A stretch of DNA of 64,000 nt from Neptunomonas concharum. GTDB lineage: Bacteria > Pseudomonadota > Gammaproteobacteria > Pseudomonadales > Balneatricaceae. This document shows positions 1 through 6,934 of this stretch, piece after piece. The stretch covers positions 2,541,160 to 2,605,159 of the forward strand of contig NZ_CP043869.1 in assembly GCF_008630635.1 (NCBI RefSeq), read 5' to 3'. The notes under the pieces are model-generated. The model saw only the letters and a list, made by a program, of their open reading frames with translations, was not told the origin of the DNA and ran no database searches. Position 1 is the first letter of the stretch. Each line of letters begins with the position of its first letter. A program made the position numbers and the translations under genes.

Positions 1-751
1 ATTTAATGCGGTAGCGCTCACGGGCACGTGAGCCTTCAGGCTTGGTGAGGTAATACAGCAGTGAGCTTGCCTGTTCCTCAGAAAGGGACTGGGCTTGGCT
101 CCATTGCTTAATAAACAGATAGAGGTCCGTCTCCCGCTTGTCTTCAAGTGCTGGCGGCGAAGGTATATCCATCGACTCGCCTTGACGACAACGCCTCACG
201 ACCATTTCGTAGTGGTAAGCAAACACAGGATAGACAAGCTTCTCTTCCTCTGATCTTAACCGAAACCACCCAGTTTCTCGCCCAGCATGATAAATAACCA
301 TATGGCTCCATGAGTGCTTTGTTGGATGATCAGCAAACCGACATGCTTCCTGATAGGCATCTCTAACCCCGGGTATACCGTCACCCGCACCGAGGGTTTC
401 TAGTACTTTAAGAAACTCAGATATGGTTGGCATCCACGCTAAGGTTTCTTTACACCGATCAACCGCGGCTACCAATTGCCCTTCTGAATAATATGCGAGA
501 CTCAAAGCCCACTCACGCTTTGCTATATTGATTTCAGCTTGCGTTTCAAAGCAGCTTTTAAACTTATGCCCGTAGATTGCCATAAAGCGCGCAAAGATCA
601 TGTTTACTAGGGCTTTAGTCTCTAGACTAATAGGATCAGCCGAAGCGGTTTGCCTTGGTGCATCATTACCAGTCGGTGTCTTTGATGTCCATGATGGCTG
701 CGGTAACCCGTTTGCGGTTTTCCCGAGTATCTCTGCGGGTGTTTTCATCAT
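1..751 (-). CDS. Lambda P-like replicative helicase loader, 3' end outside window (candidate DopE)
   Basis: This open frame runs off the left edge, so only about 250 residues are visible. Residues about 40-120 have the layout of phage lambda replication protein P: a helical stretch, then a conserved REWALSL segment and a WMPTISEFL segment. Lambda P delivers the replicative helicase to the origin, so helicase loading is the inferred role. The start (ATG ATG at 751/748, with AGG 5-8 nt upstream) lies inside the end of the DnaT-like gene, so the pair is probably translationally coupled. The other neighbours are housekeeping genes and no phage structural genes are visible. From memory, lambda O/P-derived chromosomal genes named dopC/dopE have been proposed as loaders in bacteria lacking DnaC and DciA; this pair fits. 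A prophage relic is the alternative. Confidence 0.6.
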   Translation of the reverse strand, partial: MMKTPAEILGKTANGLPQPSWTSKTPTGNDAPRQTASADPISLETKALVNMIFARFMAIYGHKFKSCFETQAEINIAKREWALSLAYYSEGQLVAAVDRCKETLAWMPTISEFLKVLETLGAGDGIPGVRDAYQEACRFADHPTKHSWSHMVIYHAGRETGWFRLRSEEEKLVYPVFAYHYEMVVRRCRQGESMDIPSPPALEDKRETDLYLFIKQWSQAQSLSEEQASSLLYYLTKPEGSRARERYRIK

Positions 752-1550
752 TTATACCTGAGGTGTGTCGTTGCTGTTCATGGCGCTGCGCTTTGGCATC
801 ACGGGTCTGCTTTTGCACCCACTCACGTTTAACCCACGCAAGAAACTTTTGATCCCAATTACTCTCTTTTCGCTCTTTATCTATGTAGTAAAGGATAAAC
901 TCATCTAAGCAAGTATCAACAAATTCTCTGGGGATCTGATGTCTGGGCAACATAGAATAGAAAAGCTCCGAGGGTACCCACCCCATATGCATAACATGTA
1001 ATTGCTGATTCCGTTCTTCATGGCGATCAAAAATCTGCTGAAGTTCATCTTTCTGTCGATTATTCCAGCCCGTACTCCCTCCAAATGCCGGTGCCGGACC
1101 TCTATCCCGAATAGGGTTGCGCGACGGCAAGGGGCGCCTCGGGTAAGCAGGAGGTGCATCTACGACCGGTAGTCTCGTCGTCATAGGGCGCTCATCCGGA
1201 GCTGAAATATTTTCAACCGTTGGCAAATTTGCCGCCGTAGATTCTGGATGTGAACCAGTCGATGCCATCAGTTCCGTGATGTGAACCGTACCGGCAGCTT
1301 GACGAAGTATTTGCAGACACTGCTGCTGCGAGAGCACGGCGATCATCTCGGTTAACTCTGCCTCAGACCATAGTTCGGTCAGGCTCTTCCATTGTGTTGG
1401 TGATAAAACAGCGGATCGGGCACCCGTTTGATCCTGCAATCCCTGATGTGCTAACTGCTCACTACACAGATACAGCAGCAAAGCCGCGTTGACACCAAGT
1501 CGTCGCGCTAAAGAGGGGTAAAGTAAAATAGGTTTTTCAGGAATCATCAC
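666..1550 (-). CDS. DnaT-like / lambda O-like primosomal partner protein (candidate DopC)
   Basis: A 294-residue protein. The N-terminal about 110 residues are helical and unrecognised. A proline-rich low-complexity linker follows (about 120-165). The C-terminal part (about 200-260) resembles the single-strand-binding domain of DnaT, with the W-D-Q-K-F-x-x-W-V motif near its end. DnaT works with helicase loaders during primosome assembly, so a role beside the overlapping lambda P-like gene is inferred. The tail is strongly basic and acidic. The gene follows the CBS-domain gene on the same strand but is separated from it by a terminator. The C-terminal domain family is fairly clear; the DopC assignment rests on context and memory. 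Confidence 0.55.
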   Translation of the reverse strand: MMIPEKPILLYPSLARRLGVNAALLLYLCSEQLAHQGLQDQTGARSAVLSPTQWKSLTELWSEAELTEMIAVLSQQQCLQILRQAAGTVHITELMASTGSHPESTAANLPTVENISAPDERPMTTRLPVVDAPPAYPRRPLPSRNPIRDRGPAPAFGGSTGWNNRQKDELQQIFDRHEERNQQLHVMHMGWVPSELFYSMLPRHQIPREFVDTCLDEFILYYIDKERKESNWDQKFLAWVKREWVQKQTRDAKAQRHEQQRHTSGINDENTRRDTRENRKRVTAAIMDIKDTDW

Positions 1551-1562
1551 AGATATTAAATA

Positions 1563-1592
1563 CCAAAAAGGGCCGTGCAGAACAACGACCCT
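1563..1592 (-). terminator. Rho-independent terminator after the CBS-domain gene
   Basis: On the minus strand the arms GGGTCGT and ACGGCCC pair (one G-U wobble) around an 8-nt loop and are followed by five T residues. It starts about 20 nt after the CBS gene stop and ends just before the DnaT-like gene start. Confidence 0.7.
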
Positions 1593-1613
1593 CGAGGAGA
1601 CGCATCTACAAAA

Positions 1614-2021
1614 CTATATATGTTGAGCAAACTCTTCGACTGCGCGAAGAATATCACTACGACTGATCTGCCCTACTAGCTTCCCATCTCGCGTCACTGG
1701 CAGTCGACGGCGTCCTTTGTCGATAAAGATTTTGGCAACTTCTACGATATTCGCATCGTAGCTGATCGTTTCAACGTCCTGTGTCATACAGTCACCTACC
1801 CGACCTCCCACTTCTTCCTCATGGTAAGTCAGTGTCAGTATGGCTTTCAAGCAATCAACTTCAGAGAGCAAGCCTACCAATTCTCCTCGATCATTCACCA
1901 CCGGTGCACCGGAGATTTTAAATTTCAAAAAGGTATTGATGGCTTCAAACAGATCCGTCTCTGGTCGAAACGTTACCAAACGTGAGCTCATGTAATCTTG
2001 AACTTTCACCGATTTTAACAT
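1614..2021 (-). CDS. CBS-domain pair protein
   Basis: A 135-residue protein made almost entirely of two CBS domains (about 5-60 and 75-130). Signs are the paired GAPVV / VGLLSEVDCL and RRLPV / VGQISRSDIL segments. CBS pairs (Bateman modules) usually bind adenine nucleotides and regulate a partner; no catalytic domain is attached, so the partner is unknown. The start has a strong ribosome site (AGGAGGATAAGC before ATG). It is a single-gene unit with its own terminator downstream. Confidence 0.85.
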   Translation of the reverse strand: MLKSVKVQDYMSSRLVTFRPETDLFEAINTFLKFKISGAPVVNDRGELVGLLSEVDCLKAILTLTYHEEEVGGRVGDCMTQDVETISYDANIVEVAKIFIDKGRRRLPVTRDGKLVGQISRSDILRAVEEFAQHI

Positions 2022-2112
2022 GCTTATCCTCCTGCCCCGAAGAAGGGGGCTCCATGCAACCCTATATACCCCCTTTTACATTTTAGTCCAGAAATCTGCA
2101 ACCGCTATTGGT

Positions 2113-2967
2113 CTAGTTAAACACCACAGTCTTATTACCATGCACTAAAATTTTATCTTCTAAGTGCCAACGTAAGCCTCGAGCCAGCACATTTTTCTCA
2201 ACGTCACGCCCTAACCTCACCATATCTTCTGGCAGGTCACGGTGGCTAATCCGGATAACATCCTGATCAATAATTGGGCCTGCGTCTAAATCCTGAGTCA
2301 CATAATGACAGGTAGCCCCTATCAGCTTTACACCACGCTCATGAGCTTGATGGTAAGGCTTAGCACCCGCGAAGGAAGGCAAGAAGCTATGATGAATGTT
2401 AATAATTCGGTGTGGGTAAAGATCACATAATTCCGGCGGCAGGATCTGCATATAACGAGCAAGGACAATCGTATCCGCTTGGTATTCTTCTATCAACGAA
2501 CGCACCGCGTCAAAGTGTGGCTGTTTATCCTCTTTGTCCACAGGCATGTGGTGATAAGGGATATCGTGCCACTCCACCATTTTTCGCAAGTCATCATGAT
2601 TTGAAATGACGCAAGGTATTTCACAGAAGAGCTCATTAGCATGGTAGCGATACAAGAGGTCTGCTAAGCAATGAGACTCCCGGCTTGCCATCAATATAAC
2701 GCGTTTAGGCTTGCTCGAATCGGTTATGTGCCATTCCATATTAAAAGATTGGGCAATAGGGCTGAACGCTTCTTGTAACGCCTCCAAACTAAAAGGCAGG
2801 CTCTGCGCACTGATCTCTACACGCATAAAGAACCAACCAGTTGTCGGATCAGAGTGCTGGTTAGCATCACTAATCGAACCACCATGACTTGAGATAAAGT
2901 TACTTACCATGGCAACAATGCCTACTCTATCGGGGCAGGCCAGTACCAGTCGATATCGACGTTCCAT
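2113..2967 (-). CDS. purU: Formyltetrahydrofolate deformylase
   Basis: PurU hydrolyses 10-formyltetrahydrofolate to formate and tetrahydrofolate, balancing one-carbon pools and supplying formate for purine synthesis. The 284-residue protein has the expected two parts: an N-terminal ACT domain (about 5-85, CPDRVGIVAMVS) and a formyltransferase-fold catalytic domain (about 90-284). The family motif INIHHSFLPSF, with the catalytic Asn and His, and the later GATCHYVT and DLDAGPIIDQD segments are intact. Length matches the family (about 280). It is transcribed away from the phosphorylase-like gene at 3124. Confidence 0.95.
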   Translation of the reverse strand: MERRYRLVLACPDRVGIVAMVSNFISSHGGSISDANQHSDPTTGWFFMRVEISAQSLPFSLEALQEAFSPIAQSFNMEWHITDSSKPKRVILMASRESHCLADLLYRYHANELFCEIPCVISNHDDLRKMVEWHDIPYHHMPVDKEDKQPHFDAVRSLIEEYQADTIVLARYMQILPPELCDLYPHRIINIHHSFLPSFAGAKPYHQAHERGVKLIGATCHYVTQDLDAGPIIDQDVIRISHRDLPEDMVRLGRDVEKNVLARGLRWHLEDKILVHGNKTVVFN

Positions 2968-3062
2968 TGCTTATTATTCCAGTCAGCTTAAACGGGCCGA
3001 ATATCATACCAGCTTCCCACCTAGCTAAGCATCAATATCCCATGTAAAACTGATATGTATCG

Positions 3063-3091
3063 TTAAGAAAATGTAATTTTACCGCTATTAT
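3063..3091 (+). promoter_or_regulatory. Candidate sigma-70 promoter for the phosphorylase-PRS-alkB-nfsA run
   Basis: TTAAGA (-35, 4/6) and TATTAT (-10, 5/6) are separated by 17 nt and lie 33 nt upstream of the ATG at 3124. It is the only good promoter-like pair in the 2968-3123 intergenic region. Confidence 0.4.
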
Positions 3092-3123
3092 GGATAACAA
3101 CGTATTTGAGGAACTATGCCGCT

Positions 3124-4647
3124 ATGCATTTTACCCCCGAACGAATGCCTCCTTTAACGGCGATACGGTTAGGCATTGATACTCGCCAGGAACCGGTTAT
3201 CTATCTGAGAGCCGACAGCCCCGTGTGCAGATCAGAAGGATTTTCTGCGATGTCTCGGGTTTTGGTGTCTACCGATCAGCAGCACGCAATTGCCACACTC
3301 AATATTGTCACGGGAGAACTGCTACAAACCGGACAAATTGGTTTTTCGGAATCCGCCTGGCAACGCCTGCATCTCAGCATTGGCGATTCAGTGTGGCTAT
3401 CTCATCCTAAGCCTGTTCAATCACTCTCTCACGTTCGCGCTAAGGTGTATGGGCACCAACTAGATGAAATGGCTTTTCAAAGCATCATCAACGATATTGT
3501 CGATGGCCGCTATGCTGATGTTCATGTCGCGGCTTTTGTAACGGCCTGCGGTGACAACCACCTAAACGATGACGAGATCACAGCACTGACTCACGCCATG
3601 ATCAAAGCCGGCAGCGTTATTAATTGGAAAACACCCATGGTGATCGATAAACACTGTGTAGGTGGGTTACCGGGCAACAGAACAACGCCTATCGTCGTCT
3701 CTATTCTTGCCTCCTGTGGTTTGATCATGCCAAAAACCTCCTCACGCGCGATTACCTCCCCTGCAGGAACTGCCGATACCATGGAAACACTGACGAACGT
3801 CAGTTTATCCTTGGATGAAATGCGTCACGTAGTAAAGCAAGAAGGCGCATGCCTAGCATGGGGAGGGGCTATGCGACTCAGCCCTGCTGATGATCTTCTA
3901 ATCCAGGTTGAGCGAGCACTAGATATTGATAGCGAAGGACAATTAATAGCCTCAGTCCTTTCCAAAAAGCTGGCAGCAGGGGCGACCCATGTTCTGATAG
4001 ATATACCTGTTGGCCCCACTGCGAAAGTGCGCACAGCAGAAGCTGCAGAACTACTCGCCAATAGCTTTAGAAGCGTTGCTAAGAAACTGGGGTTAGCCAT
4101 AGATATCTTATTAACCGACGGCTCTCAACCTGTAGGCCGAGGTATCGGGCCGGCTTTGGAAGCCAGAGACATTCTGGCAGTACTAAAAAATCAGGAAACA
4201 GCCCCTGCTGACCTAAAAGACAGGGCGTGCTTAGTTGCTGGTGCCATGCTGGAGATGATTAACCAATGCCCTGCCGGAAAGGGGCACCTCAAAGCTAAAG
4301 AAGTACTGGAGAGCGGCTTAGCATGGGAAAAATTTACCGCTATCTGCCAAGCTCAAGGGGGATTATTTAAACCACCTGTTGCGCCCTATCGTTATAGCAT
4401 GGTCTGTCATACGCCTGGCATCGTCCAGCATATAGATAATCGACAGCTTTCTCAGGTTGCAAAATTAGCAGGGGCACCTGCGGACCCCGAAGCGGGATTA
4501 GAAATATTTGTTAAGCTCGGCCAACGGGTAGAGGCCAATGATATTCTACTAACGATTCATGCAGCCAATGCTGGCGAGCTAAATTATGCAGTAGACTTTT
4601 TAGAAGATCACCATACGCTCATCACCATCGCCCAAGGAGAAGACTGA
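3124..4647 (+). CDS. Putative AMP phosphorylase / type-2 thymidine phosphorylase family protein
   Basis: This 507-residue protein belongs to the long phosphorylase family annotated as putative thymidine phosphorylase in proteobacteria and related to archaeal AMP phosphorylase. The family-typical KHCVGGLPGNRTTP stretch (about 176-189) replaces the KHSTGG of classical DeoA, and SSRAITSPAGTADTME follows at about 206. A swivelling N-terminal domain precedes it. Family members phosphorolyse thymidine or nucleoside 5'-monophosphates. ATG 3124 is preferred because GAGGAA lies 10-12 nt upstream; a TTG at 3106 would add six residues. The stop overlaps the start of the PRPP-synthetase-like gene, which favours a ribose-phosphate role over pyrimidine deoxynucleoside breakdown. 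The substrate cannot be decided from sequence. Confidence 0.8.
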   Translation: MHFTPERMPPLTAIRLGIDTRQEPVIYLRADSPVCRSEGFSAMSRVLVSTDQQHAIATLNIVTGELLQTGQIGFSESAWQRLHLSIGDSVWLSHPKPVQSLSHVRAKVYGHQLDEMAFQSIINDIVDGRYADVHVAAFVTACGDNHLNDDEITALTHAMIKAGSVINWKTPMVIDKHCVGGLPGNRTTPIVVSILASCGLIMPKTSSRAITSPAGTADTMETLTNVSLSLDEMRHVVKQEGACLAWGGAMRLSPADDLLIQVERALDIDSEGQLIASVLSKKLAAGATHVLIDIPVGPTAKVRTAEAAELLANSFRSVAKKLGLAIDILLTDGSQPVGRGIGPALEARDILAVLKNQETAPADLKDRACLVAGAMLEMINQCPAGKGHLKAKEVLESGLAWEKFTAICQAQGGLFKPPVAPYRYSMVCHTPGIVQHIDNRQLSQVAKLAGAPADPEAGLEIFVKLGQRVEANDILLTIHAANAGELNYAVDFLEDHHTLITIAQGED

Positions 4648-5537
4648 TGTTACCTATTATCTTCAATTTAGATTCAGACCCCTCCCTGTTTAGTAGTTTG
4701 GCGAGCGCCTTGCCCGCGAAAATGGGTGAACTCGAACAACGACGCTTCCCCGATAATGAAAATTACTTAAGAGTAAATAGTGACTGCCAAGGTAAAGATA
4801 TCTTTATTTTCTGCAATTTATTTCGGCCTGATGACAAAATTCTGCGTCTTATCTTTTTAACGGATACCTTGAAAGCAATGGGAGCCAATAAGCTTGTTCT
4901 TATCACCCCCTACCTCCCTTATATGCGACAGGATAAACAGTTTCTTTCAGGCGAATGCGTTAGTTCAAAACCTTTCTCTAAACTCTTATCCTCCTATCTT
5001 GATGGTCTTATCACAATGGACCCTCATTTACACCGATACCACGCCTTGGATGATATTTATACACTCCATTCAAAAGTCGTTTCAGCAGCGCCTTTAATAG
5101 CTCACTGGATCGAGCAGCATATTCCTAATCCCATTTTAATTGGCCCAGATATCGAGAGTGAGCAGTGGGTTTCTCAAGTCGCCACCTTGGCTAAGGCGCC
5201 TTATGAAATCTTAAATAAAATTCGGCATGGCGATAAGGATGTTGAAATTTCAACACCTTCAAATAGTGATCTACAGCACAAAACACCGGTATTAGTCGAT
5301 GACATCATCTCCAGTGGAAGGACGATGATAGAAACGGTTAAACGTTTACAAGAGCAAGGTATGAAAAAACCGACCTGTATCGGCGTACATGGTATTTTTT
5401 CCGGGGAAGCTTATCAGGCATTAGCCGCAATTGCTGATATTGTAACAACCGAATGTATTCCCCATCCAAGCAATCGGATTGAAATTGCTCAACCGATAGC
5501 AGATGCGGCTAATGAGCTATTAAATGAACTCACCTGA
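4647..5537 (+). CDS. Ribose-phosphate pyrophosphokinase family protein (divergent PRS)
   Basis: A 296-residue type I phosphoribosyltransferase-fold protein. RRFPDNE near residue 32, PYLPYMRQDK near 92 (canonical PRS has PYxxYARQDR) and the PRPP-binding loop VLVDDIISSGRT near 213 are visible. Canonical PRS makes PRPP from ribose-5-phosphate and ATP. It is shorter than housekeeping Prs (about 315) and diverges in several loops, so it is probably a second, specialised copy. ATG overlaps the TGA of the phosphorylase-like gene, which implies coupled translation and a shared pathway, probably converting phosphorolysis products towards PRPP. Its 3' end overlaps the AlkB gene by 14 nt. Confidence 0.85.
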   Translation: MLPIIFNLDSDPSLFSSLASALPAKMGELEQRRFPDNENYLRVNSDCQGKDIFIFCNLFRPDDKILRLIFLTDTLKAMGANKLVLITPYLPYMRQDKQFLSGECVSSKPFSKLLSSYLDGLITMDPHLHRYHALDDIYTLHSKVVSAAPLIAHWIEQHIPNPILIGPDIESEQWVSQVATLAKAPYEILNKIRHGDKDVEISTPSNSDLQHKTPVLVDDIISSGRTMIETVKRLQEQGMKKPTCIGVHGIFSGEAYQALAAIADIVTTECIPHPSNRIEIAQPIADAANELLNELT

Positions 5538-6132
5538 AGTCTTCACGCCTCCAGGTGCACACTTGAGCTTTTATGCGGACTTTATTTTCCCAGAGCACGC
5601 AAAGCGACTTCAAGAAACACTACGCCGAGAAATTGCTTGGAGGCAGGATCGCATTTTTCTGTTTGGGAAAAGCCACCTCATCCCAAGAAGACAGGCGTTT
5701 CAAGGGGAAACAGGACTGCATTATCAATACTCCAATTTACAGCTGGCAGCAGAACCGTGGCACCCGGATGTAAAAAGCCTTCGTGACCAGTTGGTCCCTC
5801 TTTGCCATGTCCCCTTTAATAGCGTACTGCTCAATCAATACCGTACGGGAGGTGACAAAATGGGCTGGCATAGTGATGATGAGCCAGAACTTGGAAAAAA
5901 TCCCGTCATTGCCTCCATTACATTGGGTGCCACCAGACGCTTTGTATTGAAACATCGCTATGACAAAAGCCAACCTAAGTTGACCTTTGATCTTCCTTGC
6001 GGCAGCTTACTGATTATGGCGGGGCAAACTCAACACTATTGGCAACATGCCCTACCCGAAACTCGACGCATCCACGAAGAGCGGATAAACCTGACTTTTC
6101 GATATATTATTCCAAAGGATACTTCCCTATGA
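5524..6132 (+). CDS. AlkB-family Fe(II)/2-oxoglutarate dioxygenase
   Basis: A 202-residue protein of the AlkB family, which oxidatively removes N-alkyl lesions such as 1-methyladenine and 3-methylcytosine from nucleic acid. The metal ligands H116-x-D118 (in MGWHSDDE) and H175, and the 2-oxoglutarate-binding arginines near R187 and R193 (RINLTFR), are all present. The NQYRTGGDKMGWHSDD segment is closer to ALKBH2/3-like bacterial homologues than to E. coli AlkB. The start lies inside the end of the PRS-like gene, so it belongs to that run; its own stop overlaps the start of the nitroreductase gene. It appears intact. Confidence 0.9.
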   Translation: MNSPEVFTPPGAHLSFYADFIFPEHAKRLQETLRREIAWRQDRIFLFGKSHLIPRRQAFQGETGLHYQYSNLQLAAEPWHPDVKSLRDQLVPLCHVPFNSVLLNQYRTGGDKMGWHSDDEPELGKNPVIASITLGATRRFVLKHRYDKSQPKLTFDLPCGSLLIMAGQTQHYWQHALPETRRIHEERINLTFRYIIPKDTSL

Positions 6133-6866
6133 ACCCGACTATTGAGCTTTTAACGGCACATCGCTCCATTCGCGCTTTTACCCCAGAACCTATTGAGCAA
6201 GCAAAAATAGAGACCTTTATCAAAGCGGGTCAGGCAGCAGCAACCTCCAGCTTTATCCAGGCCTGTACGGTCATTCAGGTGAATAATCAGCAAAAGCGCG
6301 CTGCATTAGCAGAATATGCGGGCAACCAACCCTATGTCGTCAGTGCACCGGTCTTCCTTGTCTTTTGTGCCGATATGCACCGTCACAAAATAGCTTGTGA
6401 TCTTCATCACGCTGATATGCAGAGCGGCTTTACTGAGCAATTTATGACTGCAACAATCGACTGCGCACTTTTTGCTCAGAATGTAGCGATCGCAGCGGAG
6501 TCAGAGGGTTTAGGCATTGTTTATATAGGCGGCCTTCGCAATCAAATCGCTAACGTTAGCGAGTTACTCGGCCTACCCGATAAAGTTTACCCTGTATTTG
6601 GCTTATGCATTGGGTATCCAGATCAAAACCCAGAAGTCAAACCACGATTACCACTCCCTATGGTTTTAAAGCAAGATACCTACACCGATGCTCAAGATAC
6701 CGCACTACTAGCCGATTACGATAACGAGATTCGGGAATATTACCGCAACCGAACCGGCGGAAACAAAGAGATGAGCTGGAGCGAGCAAATATCAGGCATG
6801 CTGGTTAAAGAAGCCAGACCGCACATGCTGAGCTTTCTCCAATCAAAAGGCTATCTGCTAAAATAA
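6129..6866 (+). CDS. nfsA: Oxygen-insensitive NADPH nitroreductase, NfsA type
   Basis: A 245-residue flavin reductase of the NfsA/FRP family, which reduces nitroaromatics, quinones or flavins with NADPH via FMN. The N-terminal TAHRSIRAFTPEP segment carries the conserved HRSxRxF FMN-contacting motif. EGLGIVYIGGLRN and the C-terminal region up to LKSKGY-like ending fit NfsA, and the length is close to E. coli NfsA (240). The ATG at 6129 overlaps the alkB stop (ATGA) and is chosen over an upstream frame extension that would run through the alkB coding region. It closes the four-gene overlapping run. Confidence 0.88.
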   Translation: MNPTIELLTAHRSIRAFTPEPIEQAKIETFIKAGQAAATSSFIQACTVIQVNNQQKRAALAEYAGNQPYVVSAPVFLVFCADMHRHKIACDLHHADMQSGFTEQFMTATIDCALFAQNVAIAAESEGLGIVYIGGLRNQIANVSELLGLPDKVYPVFGLCIGYPDQNPEVKPRLPLPMVLKQDTYTDAQDTALLADYDNEIREYYRNRTGGNKEMSWSEQISGMLVKEARPHMLSFLQSKGYLLK

Positions 6867-6934
6867 TTCGGACTGTTCATGCAATGTTAAGATATTGATA
6901 TATACTGCATAGGGAGCGGAATTTTTATCAGTGA

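Noticed and set aside
1-1550. Interpretation of the left end as an active prophage.
   Set aside because: No integrase, repressor, structural or lysis gene is visible and the neighbours are housekeeping genes. The part left of the window is unseen, so this is not final.
2040-2085. GGGGG/CCCCC hairpin with a long loop between the CBS gene and purU.
   Set aside because: The T-rich side faces the plus strand, where no gene ends, and the loop is about 20 nt. It does not make a convincing terminator for purU.
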